A DNA stretch of 34,484 nt, from assembly GCF_009078285.1 (NCBI RefSeq), contig NZ_RQSP01000028.1, forward strand, positions 1 through 34,484. Direction: 5' to 3'. Under the pieces are notes generated by a model. That model made no database searches. It was not told where the DNA came from and was given only the letters and a program-made list of their open reading frames with translations. The position numbers and the translations under genes were made by a program. The DNA comes from Bifidobacterium jacchi. Its GTDB lineage: Bacteria; Actinomycetota; Actinomycetes; Actinomycetales; Bifidobacteriaceae. Each line of letters begins with the position of its first letter. Within the stretch, counting starts at the first letter, position 1. Of the stretch, positions 9,087-17,240 are shown piece after piece.

Positions 9087-10189
9087 ACCGAGGCCGCAGC
9101 CGCGGATGCAAGCCCCGCGATCACCGTCGTCATCACCTTGCGATCGTCGGCGTCAATATCCCGCGCCGCGGCGAGCATCGCCGGCAGCGACTGCGTCCAA
9201 TGCGACGTCAATGCGCCGAACGTGTCGCAGCCGGCCGATTCGATCACCCGAAACAGATTCTCGATGAACACGCGTCGGCGATCATCGTCATATCGGGCCA
9301 TCCACTCGTTGAGCGTGCGCGCCGCGTATCGGGCGCTTGCGGAAAGCCCTTCGCTTGCGGCGAACCGGCCATGCTCCACATGCCAGTTGAGCGCGAAGTG
9401 CTGCATGATTCCCACGCCGTCGCTGTCCACCACCGTATAGCCGTCTGCCATACGTTCCCTGGGCTCGAAGAGCATGCCGATGATCGAGGAGGACGGCACG
9501 GACTTGTCGACCTTTGCCGCGATGTCGAGATACCCGGCCGATGCGAGGAACTCCTCGTCGAAACCGGGCCCGTCATGCGAATATGCCCACACGATGCGTT
9601 CGCGAATCGACTCGTCGACGCTGGCCGCGGCGTAGACCGCAAGATTGCCGCCTTTGGAATGCCCGCCGACCCTGATCGGACCATGCCATAGCGACGCGAT
9701 GCGGATCAGATAGTCGGCGGCGGCGACCTGGGAGGAGATCGGGCGGCGGAACGCCATCATGAAATCCTCCTTCCAGCCGACGATGGTGGCGTCGGTGCCG
9801 CGAAAGGCCACGTAGAGGCTGCCGTCGCCGACATCGAATACGCATGCGGAGAACTGCTTCGTCTGGCTGGGATCGAATTCGCTGACGTATCCGCCGACGC
9901 GCAGATCGCGCCATCGCGGGCTTTCGCACATCGCCCGCAGCAGATCCACGTTGAGCGACGGCGACCAGATGCTGCCGAACATGTCGTCATAGCATTCGGC
10001 GCGCAGCAGATCGCGCAGCGGCACGGTTGCCAGCGCATGCGCATCCCCGCTGCCGTCCAGACGCGGCACGTTGTCGGGCATGCGCGCGTAGGCCAGCTGG
10101 CTGAGCGCGAGACTATCCGTCTGACCGAATGGGCGCGCATCGAACCGGTCGAGATCCGATCGGATGTCATCGATGACGTTGCCAGCCAT
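9074..10189 (-). CDS. DUF2974 (Mbeg1-like) alpha/beta-hydrolase fold protein
   Basis: Predicted serine hydrolase of lipase-like fold, 371 residues, substrate unknown. The nucleophile-elbow motif GGHSKGGNLAVY places the serine near residue 178. The AFRGTD strand-loop (about 128-133) before it is typical of class 3 lipase-like proteins. A candidate acid lies in SHDGPGFDEEF. There is no signal peptide, so it probably acts in the cytosol. The start at 10189 (MAGNVIDDIRSDLDRF) is preferred: GGGAG precedes it at a good distance, while the longer frame adds 34 Met-rich, low-quality residues. The C-terminus is a hydrophobic Ala/Val tail ending inside the 21-bp repeat. Confidence 0.82.
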   Translation of the reverse strand: MAGNVIDDIRSDLDRFDARPFGQTDSLALSQLAYARMPDNVPRLDGSGDAHALATVPLRDLLRAECYDDMFGSIWSPSLNVDLLRAMCESPRWRDLRVGGYVSEFDPSQTKQFSACVFDVGDGSLYVAFRGTDATIVGWKEDFMMAFRRPISSQVAAADYLIRIASLWHGPIRVGGHSKGGNLAVYAAASVDESIRERIVWAYSHDGPGFDEEFLASAGYLDIAAKVDKSVPSSSIIGMLFEPRERMADGYTVVDSDGVGIMQHFALNWHVEHGRFAASEGLSASARYAARTLNEWMARYDDDRRRVFIENLFRVIESAGCDTFGALTSHWTQSLPAMLAAARDIDADDRKVMTTVIAGLASAAAASVVAS

Positions 10190-10457
10190 ATCCGCTCCCT
10201 CATGCCGCATGATCCCGTCCATTGCATCCATCATCCCACATATCGAAGCCGCATACCGCGCCCGCACGCCAAACCGCAGATCGGCCGGCACCGTACCGTG
10301 CGCGGCCCGGGGTGGGCGCGGAGGAACACGCCGTTCTCATCGCAGACGGTCGCCGTCGTCGAGATGCGTCATGCGGTAGTGTGAAAGGCACCGATGTCGT
10401 ATAGGCCGGCTCCGGCGGCGCTCCCGCCGACCGACGGAACGGAAAGGAAGGTCGCCG

Positions 10458-11249
10458 ATGACTGGCGTACAGACCACTTCTCCCGCATCATCAGCCACAT
10501 CATCTCCCGCATCATCAGCATCTCGACCGATTGCGCATTGCGGAACCGTATCCGCGCTCACCTTGGGACTGCCCTCCTCGAGCGCGGTCCCCGAGGCGAA
10601 ATCGGTTCTTCCCAAGGCGCTGTTCGTCGGCCACGCGCAGATCTCGGCAAAACTCAGGCAGCGTCTGACGAACGACATCGCGGGCATCACCATGCTGGCG
10701 CTGCTGCGCCCCGCGAACACCGCGCTGGCGGCCGGCGCGCGCATCCCGGAGATTCTGGTGATCGGACTGCGGCTCGCGCCCAAGTCCACCACCGTGCCGA
10801 GCGAGGTGATCAATCTGATCGCCGCGCAACGCAAGTCGGGCATCGTGTTCGTGGTGGTGCGCGACGCGCCGCATGAGGGAACCGTGCGCGAGGAGTGCAC
10901 GATCGCCGTACGCCGCGTGCTTCCCGGCAAAGCCGGGCATCTGCCCGTGCACGAGGTCTTCGCGGCCGAGTGGAAGCCCGCCGGCGAGGTGGCGCTCGAC
11001 ATGACCGGCGGCTCGCTTGACGAACTGTGGGATTCGATCTGCTCGCAGATCATCTTCGACGACGCCTCGCCCGACGCGCTGGACGATCGCATTACGCGCC
11101 GCGCGCAGATCCGCCAGCTTGAGATGAGCATCGACAAGCTGACGCGGGATCATCAGCGCACCAAGGACGTCGATCAGCGCAACGAGCTCTACGCGAAGCT
11201 GCACAAGGCCAAGCAGCAGCTTGAGCAGCTGCGCGCCGAATCCGACTGA
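10458..11249 (+). CDS. DUF4391-like protein
   Basis: 263 residues. The first ~25 are Ser/Ala/Pro-rich low complexity (TSPASSATSSPASSAS) from a 24-bp repeat. The central part has a mixed alpha/beta pattern: a hydrolase-free core with IPEILVIGLRL, a GIVFVVVRD strand and the WKPAGEVALDMTG motif. These recall DUF4391, a family usually found beside helicase or type III restriction-modification genes. The C-terminal ~60 residues (about 205-263) form a likely coiled coil (IRQLEMSIDKL, LHKAKQQLEQL). GGAAGG six bases upstream supports the start. No helicase or methylase is adjacent, so the role is unclear. Family assignment is from memory of motif order, not a search. Confidence 0.65.
   Translation: MTGVQTTSPASSATSSPASSASRPIAHCGTVSALTLGLPSSSAVPEAKSVLPKALFVGHAQISAKLRQRLTNDIAGITMLALLRPANTALAAGARIPEILVIGLRLAPKSTTVPSEVINLIAAQRKSGIVFVVVRDAPHEGTVREECTIAVRRVLPGKAGHLPVHEVFAAEWKPAGEVALDMTGGSLDELWDSICSQIIFDDASPDALDDRITRRAQIRQLEMSIDKLTRDHQRTKDVDQRNELYAKLHKAKQQLEQLRAESD
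10479..10519 (+). repeat. In-frame 24-bp repeat near the N-terminus of the DUF4391-like gene
   Basis: TCTCCCGCATCATCAGC occurs at 10479-10495 and 10503-10519, an exact 24-base period. It encodes SPASSA-type repeats and changes length without frameshift. Confidence 0.6.
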
Positions 11250-11503
11250 CCGCACCGGTCGGGTGCCCGACCGACCAGATGCCGAGTGGCCGCGATCGGC
11301 CGACCGCCCAGCCGGGCACAAGGAGCAACCGCCGATCCGCCGGCATCCGCCAAACGTCGCCGATCGGCCGGCCGCTGACGCACAATTCCTCCTCCCGCCC
11401 CGGTTCACGCTATGCTGGAATACCATATACTCGCGCCGCATGCACTGCGGCGCCACAGCACAAAGCGCAAGCAGAACACCATCCAGGAGCGAAGGAGACG
11501 ATC

Positions 11504-12493
11504 ATGCGCGAACTCAACTGGGCAACGCTGGGATGCGGAGTCATCGCCAATCAGCTCGCACAGGCGTTGGCGAACGACGACCGCACACTGTATGCCGTGG
11601 CGAACCGCACGCACGACAAGGCCGTCGCCTTCGCCGAACGATACGGCATCGGCAAGGTCTACGACCATATCGACGACGTGTTCGACGACCCTGCGGTGGA
11701 CGTGATCTACATCTCCACGCCGCACAACACGCATATCGGATTCCTGCGCAAGGCGCTTGCGGCCGGCAAGCACGTATTGTGCGAAAAATCCATCACGCTC
11801 AACAGCGAGGAGCTCAACGAGGCCGTGGCGCTCGCCTCGGCCAACAATGTGGTGCTTGCCGAGGCGATGACGCTGTACCATATGCCGCTGTACAAGAAGC
11901 TCCACGAGATCATCGCAAGCGGCCGGCTCGGCGAGCTCAAGCTCATTCAGATGAACTTCGGGTCGTATAAGGAATACGACATGGCCAACCGGTTCTTCAA
12001 CCGCGATCTGGCCGGCGGTGCGATGCTCGACATCGGCGTGTATGCGCTGTCCTTCGTGCGTTGGTTCATGAGCTCGACCCCCGATCAGATTCTTTCCCAG
12101 GTCAAGTTCGCGCCCACCGGAGTCGATGAGCAGGCCGGCATCCTGCTGACCAACCCGGATGGGCAGATGGCCACGGTCACGCTGTCGCTGCATGCCAAGC
12201 AGCCGAAGCGCGGACTGCTGTCGTTCGACAAGGGCTATGTGGAGATCTACGACTATCCTCGCGGCGAACGCGCGACCATCACCTGGGTGGAGGATGGCCA
12301 TACCGAGGTGATCGAGGCAGGGCAGACCGATCTGGCGCTGTCCTATGAGGTGGCGGACATGGAGGCCGCCATCGCCGGCGACCGCAGCATCATGCACATG
12401 GATTTCACACGCGATGTGATGGACATGATGACGCTGATCCGCCGCGGCCAGTGGGGCATGACCTACCCGGAGGAGGAGCGGAGCGAAGACTAG
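11504..12493 (+). CDS. Gfo/Idh/MocA family NAD(P)-dependent oxidoreductase
   Basis: 329 residues with an N-terminal Rossmann domain, including the dinucleotide motif LGCGVIANQLAQAL (about 9-22) and STPHNTH after strand 4, then the family C-terminal domain beginning with LIQMNFGSYKEYD and GGAMLDIGVYAL. The usual E-K-P motif is C-E-K-S here; the lysine is kept. Such enzymes oxidise or reduce sugars, inositols or dihydrodiols; the substrate cannot be told. The start has GAAGGAG at seven bases, and the longer frame upstream is not protein-like. It stands alone between unrelated genes and converges on an ABC permease gene. Confidence 0.9.
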   Translation: MRELNWATLGCGVIANQLAQALANDDRTLYAVANRTHDKAVAFAERYGIGKVYDHIDDVFDDPAVDVIYISTPHNTHIGFLRKALAAGKHVLCEKSITLNSEELNEAVALASANNVVLAEAMTLYHMPLYKKLHEIIASGRLGELKLIQMNFGSYKEYDMANRFFNRDLAGGAMLDIGVYALSFVRWFMSSTPDQILSQVKFAPTGVDEQAGILLTNPDGQMATVTLSLHAKQPKRGLLSFDKGYVEIYDYPRGERATITWVEDGHTEVIEAGQTDLALSYEVADMEAAIAGDRSIMHMDFTRDVMDMMTLIRRGQWGMTYPEEERSED

Positions 12494-12531
12494 CGGCTGC
12501 CGGGGCGCAAGCCGCACACAGGGCCGGCTCG

Positions 12532-12578
12532 CCGGCGTGATCGATCGGACCGCCTAGCGGACCGCCAGATCACGCCGG
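12532..12578. terminator. Hairpin between convergent genes
   Basis: Perfect 11-bp inverted repeat CCGGCGTGATC/GATCACGCCGG (12532-12542 with 12568-12578); the loop carries two direct CGGACCGCC copies. It lies 39 bases after the oxidoreductase stop and overlaps the last codons of the opposing permease gene. It has no U-tract, so termination is inferred from position and stem strength. Confidence 0.45.
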
Positions 12579-13423
12579 TCGAAGGCGACGAATGCCGTCA
12601 CTATGCCGACCGCGACGATTAGTGCGCTCAAGGCGACGAACGCGATCGGCGCGGTGCCGTGGATGATCTCATCCGGCGTGGCGTAGCGGAACGGCGAGAG
12701 CACGCGGGCGACGAGCGCTGCATCATGATCAGCGAACATGTCGTAGACGACGCCTGCGCCATAGGCCACGACCACGGATGCGTTGCCGATGGCCGCGCCC
12801 CGGTCCGGACGCGCGCACACCGCGCAAGCGCATGCGGCAATCGCGGCGAACACCAGCATCAGGGCGAACAGCCATACGCAGAAGCGCCAGATCACGGTTG
12901 CCGCGCCCGACTCGGCGGCGGATGCGCCCACGCCATCGCCGCCGCCGAGCGCATCTCCCAGCATCGGCAGACACAGCAGCGACGACACCAAGTTAACCGC
13001 AGCGAATATGATCGCGTCGATCAGCGCGGCCAGCAGCTTCGCTGTCAGGATCCGCGCGCGCGTCACCGGACGCACGAACAGGAACTCGTAGGTGCCGTCA
13101 GTCATCTCGCGCGACACCGCATTGCGGGCGAGTGAGACCGCGTACACGGCAGCCATGATGCCCACGTAGAACTCAAGCACCGCGTAGTAGCCGGCGAAGG
13201 TGGACATGTCGAGATCCGATATGCCCATGACGGCGAGCGCCACCTTCGGGAAGGCGACGGTGAGCTGGCGCACCGCCTCGGCGTCGCCGGCGGCGATGCC
13301 TTCGAACTTCATCACGCCGGCGACATTGAACAGCACGATCACCACGCACCAGATCAGCAGGGGCTTCGCGTTGGTCTTCAGCTCGCGGACGATCATCGCC
13401 GCCGTGGCGTTCCTCACAACCAT
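12554..13423 (-). CDS. ABC transporter permease (second subunit)
   Basis: Hydrophobic 289-residue protein with about six membrane segments and an ABC-2-type pattern: a cytoplasmic N-terminus (MVVRNATAAMIVRELKTNAK), the intracellular motif AVSREMTDGTYEFLFVRPVTR, and C-terminal helices. The start at 13423 is supported by AGGAAAGGAAG seven bases upstream; in-frame ATGs at 13468/13471 overlap the previous stop and are alternatives. It lies directly behind permease 1, so the two probably form a heterodimer. This is the last gene of a three-gene exporter operon; the substrate is unknown. The frame stays open far upstream over permease 1, but that part is a shadow. Confidence 0.87.
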   Translation of the reverse strand: MVVRNATAAMIVRELKTNAKPLLIWCVVIVLFNVAGVMKFEGIAAGDAEAVRQLTVAFPKVALAVMGISDLDMSTFAGYYAVLEFYVGIMAAVYAVSLARNAVSREMTDGTYEFLFVRPVTRARILTAKLLAALIDAIIFAAVNLVSSLLCLPMLGDALGGGDGVGASAAESGAATVIWRFCVWLFALMLVFAAIAACACAVCARPDRGAAIGNASVVVAYGAGVVYDMFADHDAALVARVLSPFRYATPDEIIHGTAPIAFVALSALIVAVGIVTAFVAFDRRDLAVR

Positions 13424-13467
13424 CGCCGCGCTTCCTTTCCTCCGGCACTCCATCATCCGGTCCGCCA

Positions 13468-14277
13468 TCATTCGGCCCTCACATCGCCGCGCGCGTACGC
13501 CACGAGCCCAGCCGTCACGCACACCACGGCCACCGTGGCGGCGAGCGTCAGATAGCCGGCCTCGTAGCGTCCGTGGTCCAACGCCTCGGCCATGTTGAAC
13601 CATGTGAACGGAGCGATGATGCGATACTTGTCGTCGCCGGTCATCTCGGGAAGCGACACCAGCATGAAGCCGAGCACGCCCAGCGCGGTGGCAATGCCGG
13701 ATACGCTGCGGATGCGACGCAGCAGCACCGCCGTCAGTGCACCGAACGCCGCGAACAGCACGCCGACGCCGAGCAGCGAGGCCGCCGCCAGCAGCAGCCG
13801 TGGCAATGGGATGGCCGTGGCGGTGGGGTCGTCGCCGAACCTGCCGTAGAGTACCGCCACCGTGGCGAGGAACAGCAGCCCGGCCACGATGACCAGGGTC
13901 AGGCACGCCGCAAGCTTGGCCGCATATATATGTATGCGCGAGGCGGGCATCGTGAACAGGAAATCCGTGGTCTTCGCGCGCTTCTCGCGGCCGAACGCCG
14001 CCAAACCCCACGCGGCCGCCATGATCGCCATGATCAGCATGAAGTACAGCGAGCTGAACCGGTAGAAGCCGCCGAAGGAGAAGATGCCATCGTTCACGCC
14101 GAACAGGGCGGCGAACTGCGGCGGGAACCCGTCGATCACCTGTTGCACGCTGGCCTGCGAATCCCGGTAGATCGGATAGGCGCCGGCCAGCATCAGCACG
14201 GCCACGCCGAGCAGCGCGGCCAGTCCGATAAGGAAGGAGCGCAGCAGCGCCCTCAGTTCGAAGAGATAGACGTTCAT
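13468..14277 (-). CDS. ABC transporter permease (first subunit)
   Basis: 269 residues beginning MNVYLFELRALLRSF, an amphipathic N-terminal helix followed by about six membrane segments. The cytoplasmic loop FGREKRAKTTDFLFTMPASR is the ABC-2 coupling region and parallels the REMTDGTYEFLFVRPVTR loop of the second permease, indicating paralogous partners. Its ATG overlaps the stop of the ATPase gene by four bases (ATGA), so it is translationally coupled. If the ATPase frame is truly broken, that coupling would be lost as well, because ribosomes in the first frame stop near 14884. Confidence 0.88.
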   Translation of the reverse strand: MNVYLFELRALLRSFLIGLAALLGVAVLMLAGAYPIYRDSQASVQQVIDGFPPQFAALFGVNDGIFSFGGFYRFSSLYFMLIMAIMAAAWGLAAFGREKRAKTTDFLFTMPASRIHIYAAKLAACLTLVIVAGLLFLATVAVLYGRFGDDPTATAIPLPRLLLAAASLLGVGVLFAAFGALTAVLLRRIRSVSGIATALGVLGFMLVSLPEMTGDDKYRIIAPFTWFNMAEALDHGRYEAGYLTLAATVAVVCVTAGLVAYARGDVRAE

Positions 14278-15303
14278 CGCGCCGGCTCCTGCGGGGCGGT
14301 GTCCTGCTGGCGCCCGTCGCGCTGATAGTAGTGCATGAACACTTCCTCCAACGTCGGTTCGGCGATCTCCACGTCGGCGAGTCTCAATCCGGCGAGCGCG
14401 GCGATCAGCGCGTTGCAATCGCCCTCGTACAGGAAGGACGCGCCCGCCGCGCCACCATCCCCATCGCCCACCGTCAGCGAGCGCACGCCGGCCATCGAGG
14501 CGAGCGCACGCCGCGCCGCCTCGGCATCAGCCGGCAGGGCGAACCCGAGTTTCACCCGCTTGACGGCGGACCGGCGCATCTCGGCCACCGACCGCACCGC
14601 GATCAGACGACCCTCGCGAATGATGCCAACCCGGTCGCAGATACGCTGCACCTCGGAAAGGATGTGCGACGAGAACAGCACCGTGGCACCACGTCGGTTC
14701 TCCTCGCGGATCAGGTCGAAGAACGCGCGCTGCGCCAACGGGTCGAGGCCGCTGGTCGGCTCGTCAAGGATGATCAGCCGCGGCTTGTGCATCAGCCCCT
14801 GCACGATGCCGACCTTCTTGCGGTTGCCGAGCGACATGTCCTCGACCTTCTGGTCCAGATTCAGTCCCAATCGCGCCGACAGTTCACGGATGCGCGCCGA
14901 GCAGTCCACGCTGTAGAAGCTGGCCGCGTACTTGAGCAGGTCGCGGGCGCGCATGCCATCGTAGTAGAACACCTCGCTGGGCAGATAGCCGACCGAGGAT
15001 GCGCGTGCGGTCGCGTTCGCAGTCGAGGCCGAGGATGGACGCCTCGCCGCCGGTTTTGCGGATGAGTCCCAGCAGCGTGCGGATCGTGGTGGATTTGCCC
15101 GCGCCGTTGGGTCCGATGAAACCGAAGATCTCGCCCTGCCGCACGGTGAGGTTCACGTCGTCGATGCCGCGCGCCTTGCCGTAGCGCTTGGTCAGGTGGC
15201 GCGTGAGAATCGCGGGAATCTGACTGCCCTGATCTGCATCCCGACCCGAATGCGCTCCCCGAGTCGTATCGGATGATGCTTCAATCGGCGTGATATCGCC
15301 CAT
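14274..15303 (-). pseudogene. ABC transporter ATP-binding protein, frameshifted
   Basis: The N-terminal part, starting MGDITPIEASS at 15303, carries the Walker A GPNGAGKST (residues 64-72) but runs out of frame and stops near 14884. The remainder is read in the next frame from about 15000: SVGYLPSEVFYYDG, the signature-like MSLGNRKKVGIVQGL, Walker B RLIILDEPTSGLDP and SSHILSEVQ. Removing one base near 14990-15005 (minus-strand context CGCATCCTCGGTCGG) restores a normal ATPase of about 340 residues. No homopolymer or stop-codon slip site is present. It could be a sequencing error, a real inactivating mutation, or, less likely, recoding. Confidence 0.85.
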
Positions 15304-15375
15304 CACAATCCCCTGCCCTCTCTCCATGGCCGGCCTGGCAGCCGCCAGAACCGTATGCCGCATGCCCTATCCGCC

Positions 15376-15404
15376 ATGATAGATTCCCGCGTCTCGGCTG
15401 TCAT
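15376..15404 (-). promoter_or_regulatory. Sigma-70-type promoter of the ABC exporter operon
   Basis: ATGACA (15399-15404) and TATCAT (15376-15381) on the minus strand, separated by 17 bases, each match the consensus at five of six positions. Transcription would start near 15369, about 65 bases before the ATPase start. Confidence 0.55.
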
Positions 15405-15463
15405 ATCACGCTAACGAAACGCTTATGCACGGCACGGGCGAAACCGAGGCGTGGCGTCACACC

Positions 15464-15513
15464 GTCTCGTTCCCCGCCGACGCCTCGCTCCCTACCAGCG
15501 TCTCGTTCCCCGC
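15464..15513 (+). repeat. Three 18-bp-phased direct repeats before the MFS gene
   Basis: GTCTCGTTCCCCGC occurs at 15464-15477 and 15500-15513, with a degenerate copy (GCCTCGCTCCCTAC) midway at 15482-15495. The spacing is exactly 18 bases. A TACAAT -10-like hexamer follows at 15527-15532 with no good -35 box, so the repeats occupy the place where an activator or repressor would sit. Confidence 0.5.
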
Positions 15514-15622
15514 TGTCACTTCGTTCTACAATGGCATGCGAACGATCGAAAACACGCAAAAGCACACAGATCAATACACAGGTCATAGACAAGAAAACGC
15601 ATTGTCAGGAGCGTACGCAATC

Positions 15623-17140
15623 ATGCATTCCCCTTCAGAGCAATCCCCCGCCGACGGCCGCCGCAACACAACCAGCAACACAACCAGCAACACAACCAGC
15701 AGCACAACCAGCAGCACCAACGGCAGCGCCACCGGAAACACAACCGGCAGCACCAGCCGCAACACCGCAGCAATGATCGTCACGTTGATGATCGGCTCGT
15801 TCGCCGCCGTGCTCAACCAGACGCTGATGATCTCCGCACTGCCCACCCTGATGCGCGAATTCGCCGTGCCCAACAGCACCGTGCAGTGGCTCACCACCGG
15901 GTTCATGCTCACCAACGGCATCATGATCCCGATCACCGCATTCCTGATCGAGACGTTCACCACACGACAGCTGTTCGGCTACGCGATGGGCATGTTCTTC
16001 GCCGGGTCGCTGGCCTGCGCGCTGGCGCCAAACTTCGCCCTGCTGATGGCCGGGCGCATCCTGCAGGCGTGCGGCGCCGGCGTGCTCATGACGCTGCTGC
16101 AGACCGTGCTGTTCCGCGTCTACCCGCCCGAACGTCGCGGTCAGGCGATGGGCATGTTCGGCATGGTCATCGCCTTCGCCCCCGCGCTCGGCCCCACTAT
16201 CTCCGGCCTGCTGGTCGAATGGCTCAGCTGGCGCTGGATGTTCGCGATTCTGGTCGCGATCGCCGGCGTCGTGCTTGCGGCTGCGTGGTTCACCGTCTAC
16301 AACGTGGGCGAGCCGACGCACCCGCATATCGACGTGGCGTCCGTGGTGCTGTCGACGCTCGGCTTCGGCGGCGTGCTGTTCGGCTTCTCCGACGCGGGCA
16401 AGGCGGGCTGGGCCAGCTCGACGGTGCTGGTCGCGCTCGCGGTCGGCGTGGTGGGGCTTGTGCTGCTGATTGTGCGGCAGCTGCGGTTGGAGCAGCCGAT
16501 GCTTGATTTTCGCATCTTCGCGATTCCGATGTTCTCGCTGTGCCTGACCGTGTCGGTGATCGGCTTCGCCTCGTTCATCGGCATCGAGAACGTGCTGCCG
16601 CTGTACCTGCAGAACGATCTGGGCGTCAACGCGCTCGAATCAGGTCTGATCATGATGCCCGGCGGCATTGTGATGGGTCTGCTCAATCCGGTCGCCGGCC
16701 GCCTCTACGACCGCATCGGGGGCCGCCCGATTGCCCTGATTGGCTTCACCCTGCTCACCGTGGCCGCGGTGCTTCTCGCCACGATGAACGAGCACACGCC
16801 GGTCTGGCAGCCGGCGCTGTACTTCACGGTGCTGCTGGCCGGCTCCGCGTTCAGCTCGATGCCGCTGGTCACCGCCGCGCTGAACCAATTGCCCGGCACG
16901 CGCATTCCCCATGGCACCGCGATGAACAACACAATGCGCCAGACCTCCGGCGCGATGGCCATCGCCCTGCTCGTCACCATCATGAACACGCACGCCGCGA
17001 GCGCCGTCCGATCCGGCATGAGCGAGGCGGCCGCCTCCGCCCTCGGCATGCGCGCCTCGTTCCGCGACGTGGCCATCGTATGCGCGATCTGCCTCGTCGC
17101 CTCCCTGCTCATCCGTGACCGCGGGCGCAGCCGACGTTAG
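15623..17140 (+). CDS. MFS transporter, DHA2 (14-helix) drug-efflux type
   Basis: Proton-driven multidrug-type exporter of about 505 residues with roughly 14 predicted membrane segments. DHA2-like motifs are LNQTLMISALPTLMREF in the first helix region, QWLTTGFMLTNGIMIP, the motif-C-like AFAPALGPTISGLLVEW, and RLYDRIGGRP between later helices. The start at 15623 (MHSPSEQ) is preceded by AGGAG at 11 bases, slightly long; the longer frame to 15425 has no family similarity. The first ~50 residues are an Asn/Thr/Ser-rich low-complexity leader from 12-bp repeats, unusual for the family. It diverges from the ABC exporter operon; no regulator gene is adjacent. The substrate is unknown. Confidence 0.92.
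   Translation: MHSPSEQSPADGRRNTTSNTTSNTTSSTTSSTNGSATGNTTGSTSRNTAAMIVTLMIGSFAAVLNQTLMISALPTLMREFAVPNSTVQWLTTGFMLTNGIMIPITAFLIETFTTRQLFGYAMGMFFAGSLACALAPNFALLMAGRILQACGAGVLMTLLQTVLFRVYPPERRGQAMGMFGMVIAFAPALGPTISGLLVEWLSWRWMFAILVAIAGVVLAAAWFTVYNVGEPTHPHIDVASVVLSTLGFGGVLFGFSDAGKAGWASSTVLVALAVGVVGLVLLIVRQLRLEQPMLDFRIFAIPMFSLCLTVSVIGFASFIGIENVLPLYLQNDLGVNALESGLIMMPGGIVMGLLNPVAGRLYDRIGGRPIALIGFTLLTVAAVLLATMNEHTPVWQPALYFTVLLAGSAFSSMPLVTAALNQLPGTRIPHGTAMNNTMRQTSGAMAIALLVTIMNTHAASAVRSGMSEAAASALGMRASFRDVAIVCAICLVASLLIRDRGRSRR
15665..15724 (+). repeat. In-frame 12-bp repeats (AACACAACCAGC) in the MFS gene
   Basis: Three perfect copies of AACACAACCAGC (15665, 15677, 15689), then two variants (15701, 15713). 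They encode NTTS/STTS repeats in the cytoplasmic N-terminal leader. Copy-number change would keep the frame. Confidence 0.75.
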
Positions 17141-17228
17141 GCGCGCCGCCGACCGGCTTCGCATGAACAACGCAAGACCGGAACATGAACAGCATCGCCC
17201 AATCGTCGCCGGGGAGCGCCGCGTACTC

Positions 17229-17240
17229 TAGACTTGGGTC
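17229..17240 (+). promoter_or_regulatory. -10 element for a leaderless glycosyltransferase mRNA
   Basis: TAGACT (17229-17234) is followed by six bases (TGGGTC) and then GTG at 17241. There is no Shine-Dalgarno sequence. The spacing is identical to that before guaB. Confidence 0.45.

Noticed and set aside
12554..14011. Continuous frame suggesting a fused long permease
   Set aside because: Only the part after 13423 is protein-like; upstream it is an out-of-frame Arg-rich reading of permease 1, which has its own start and stop.
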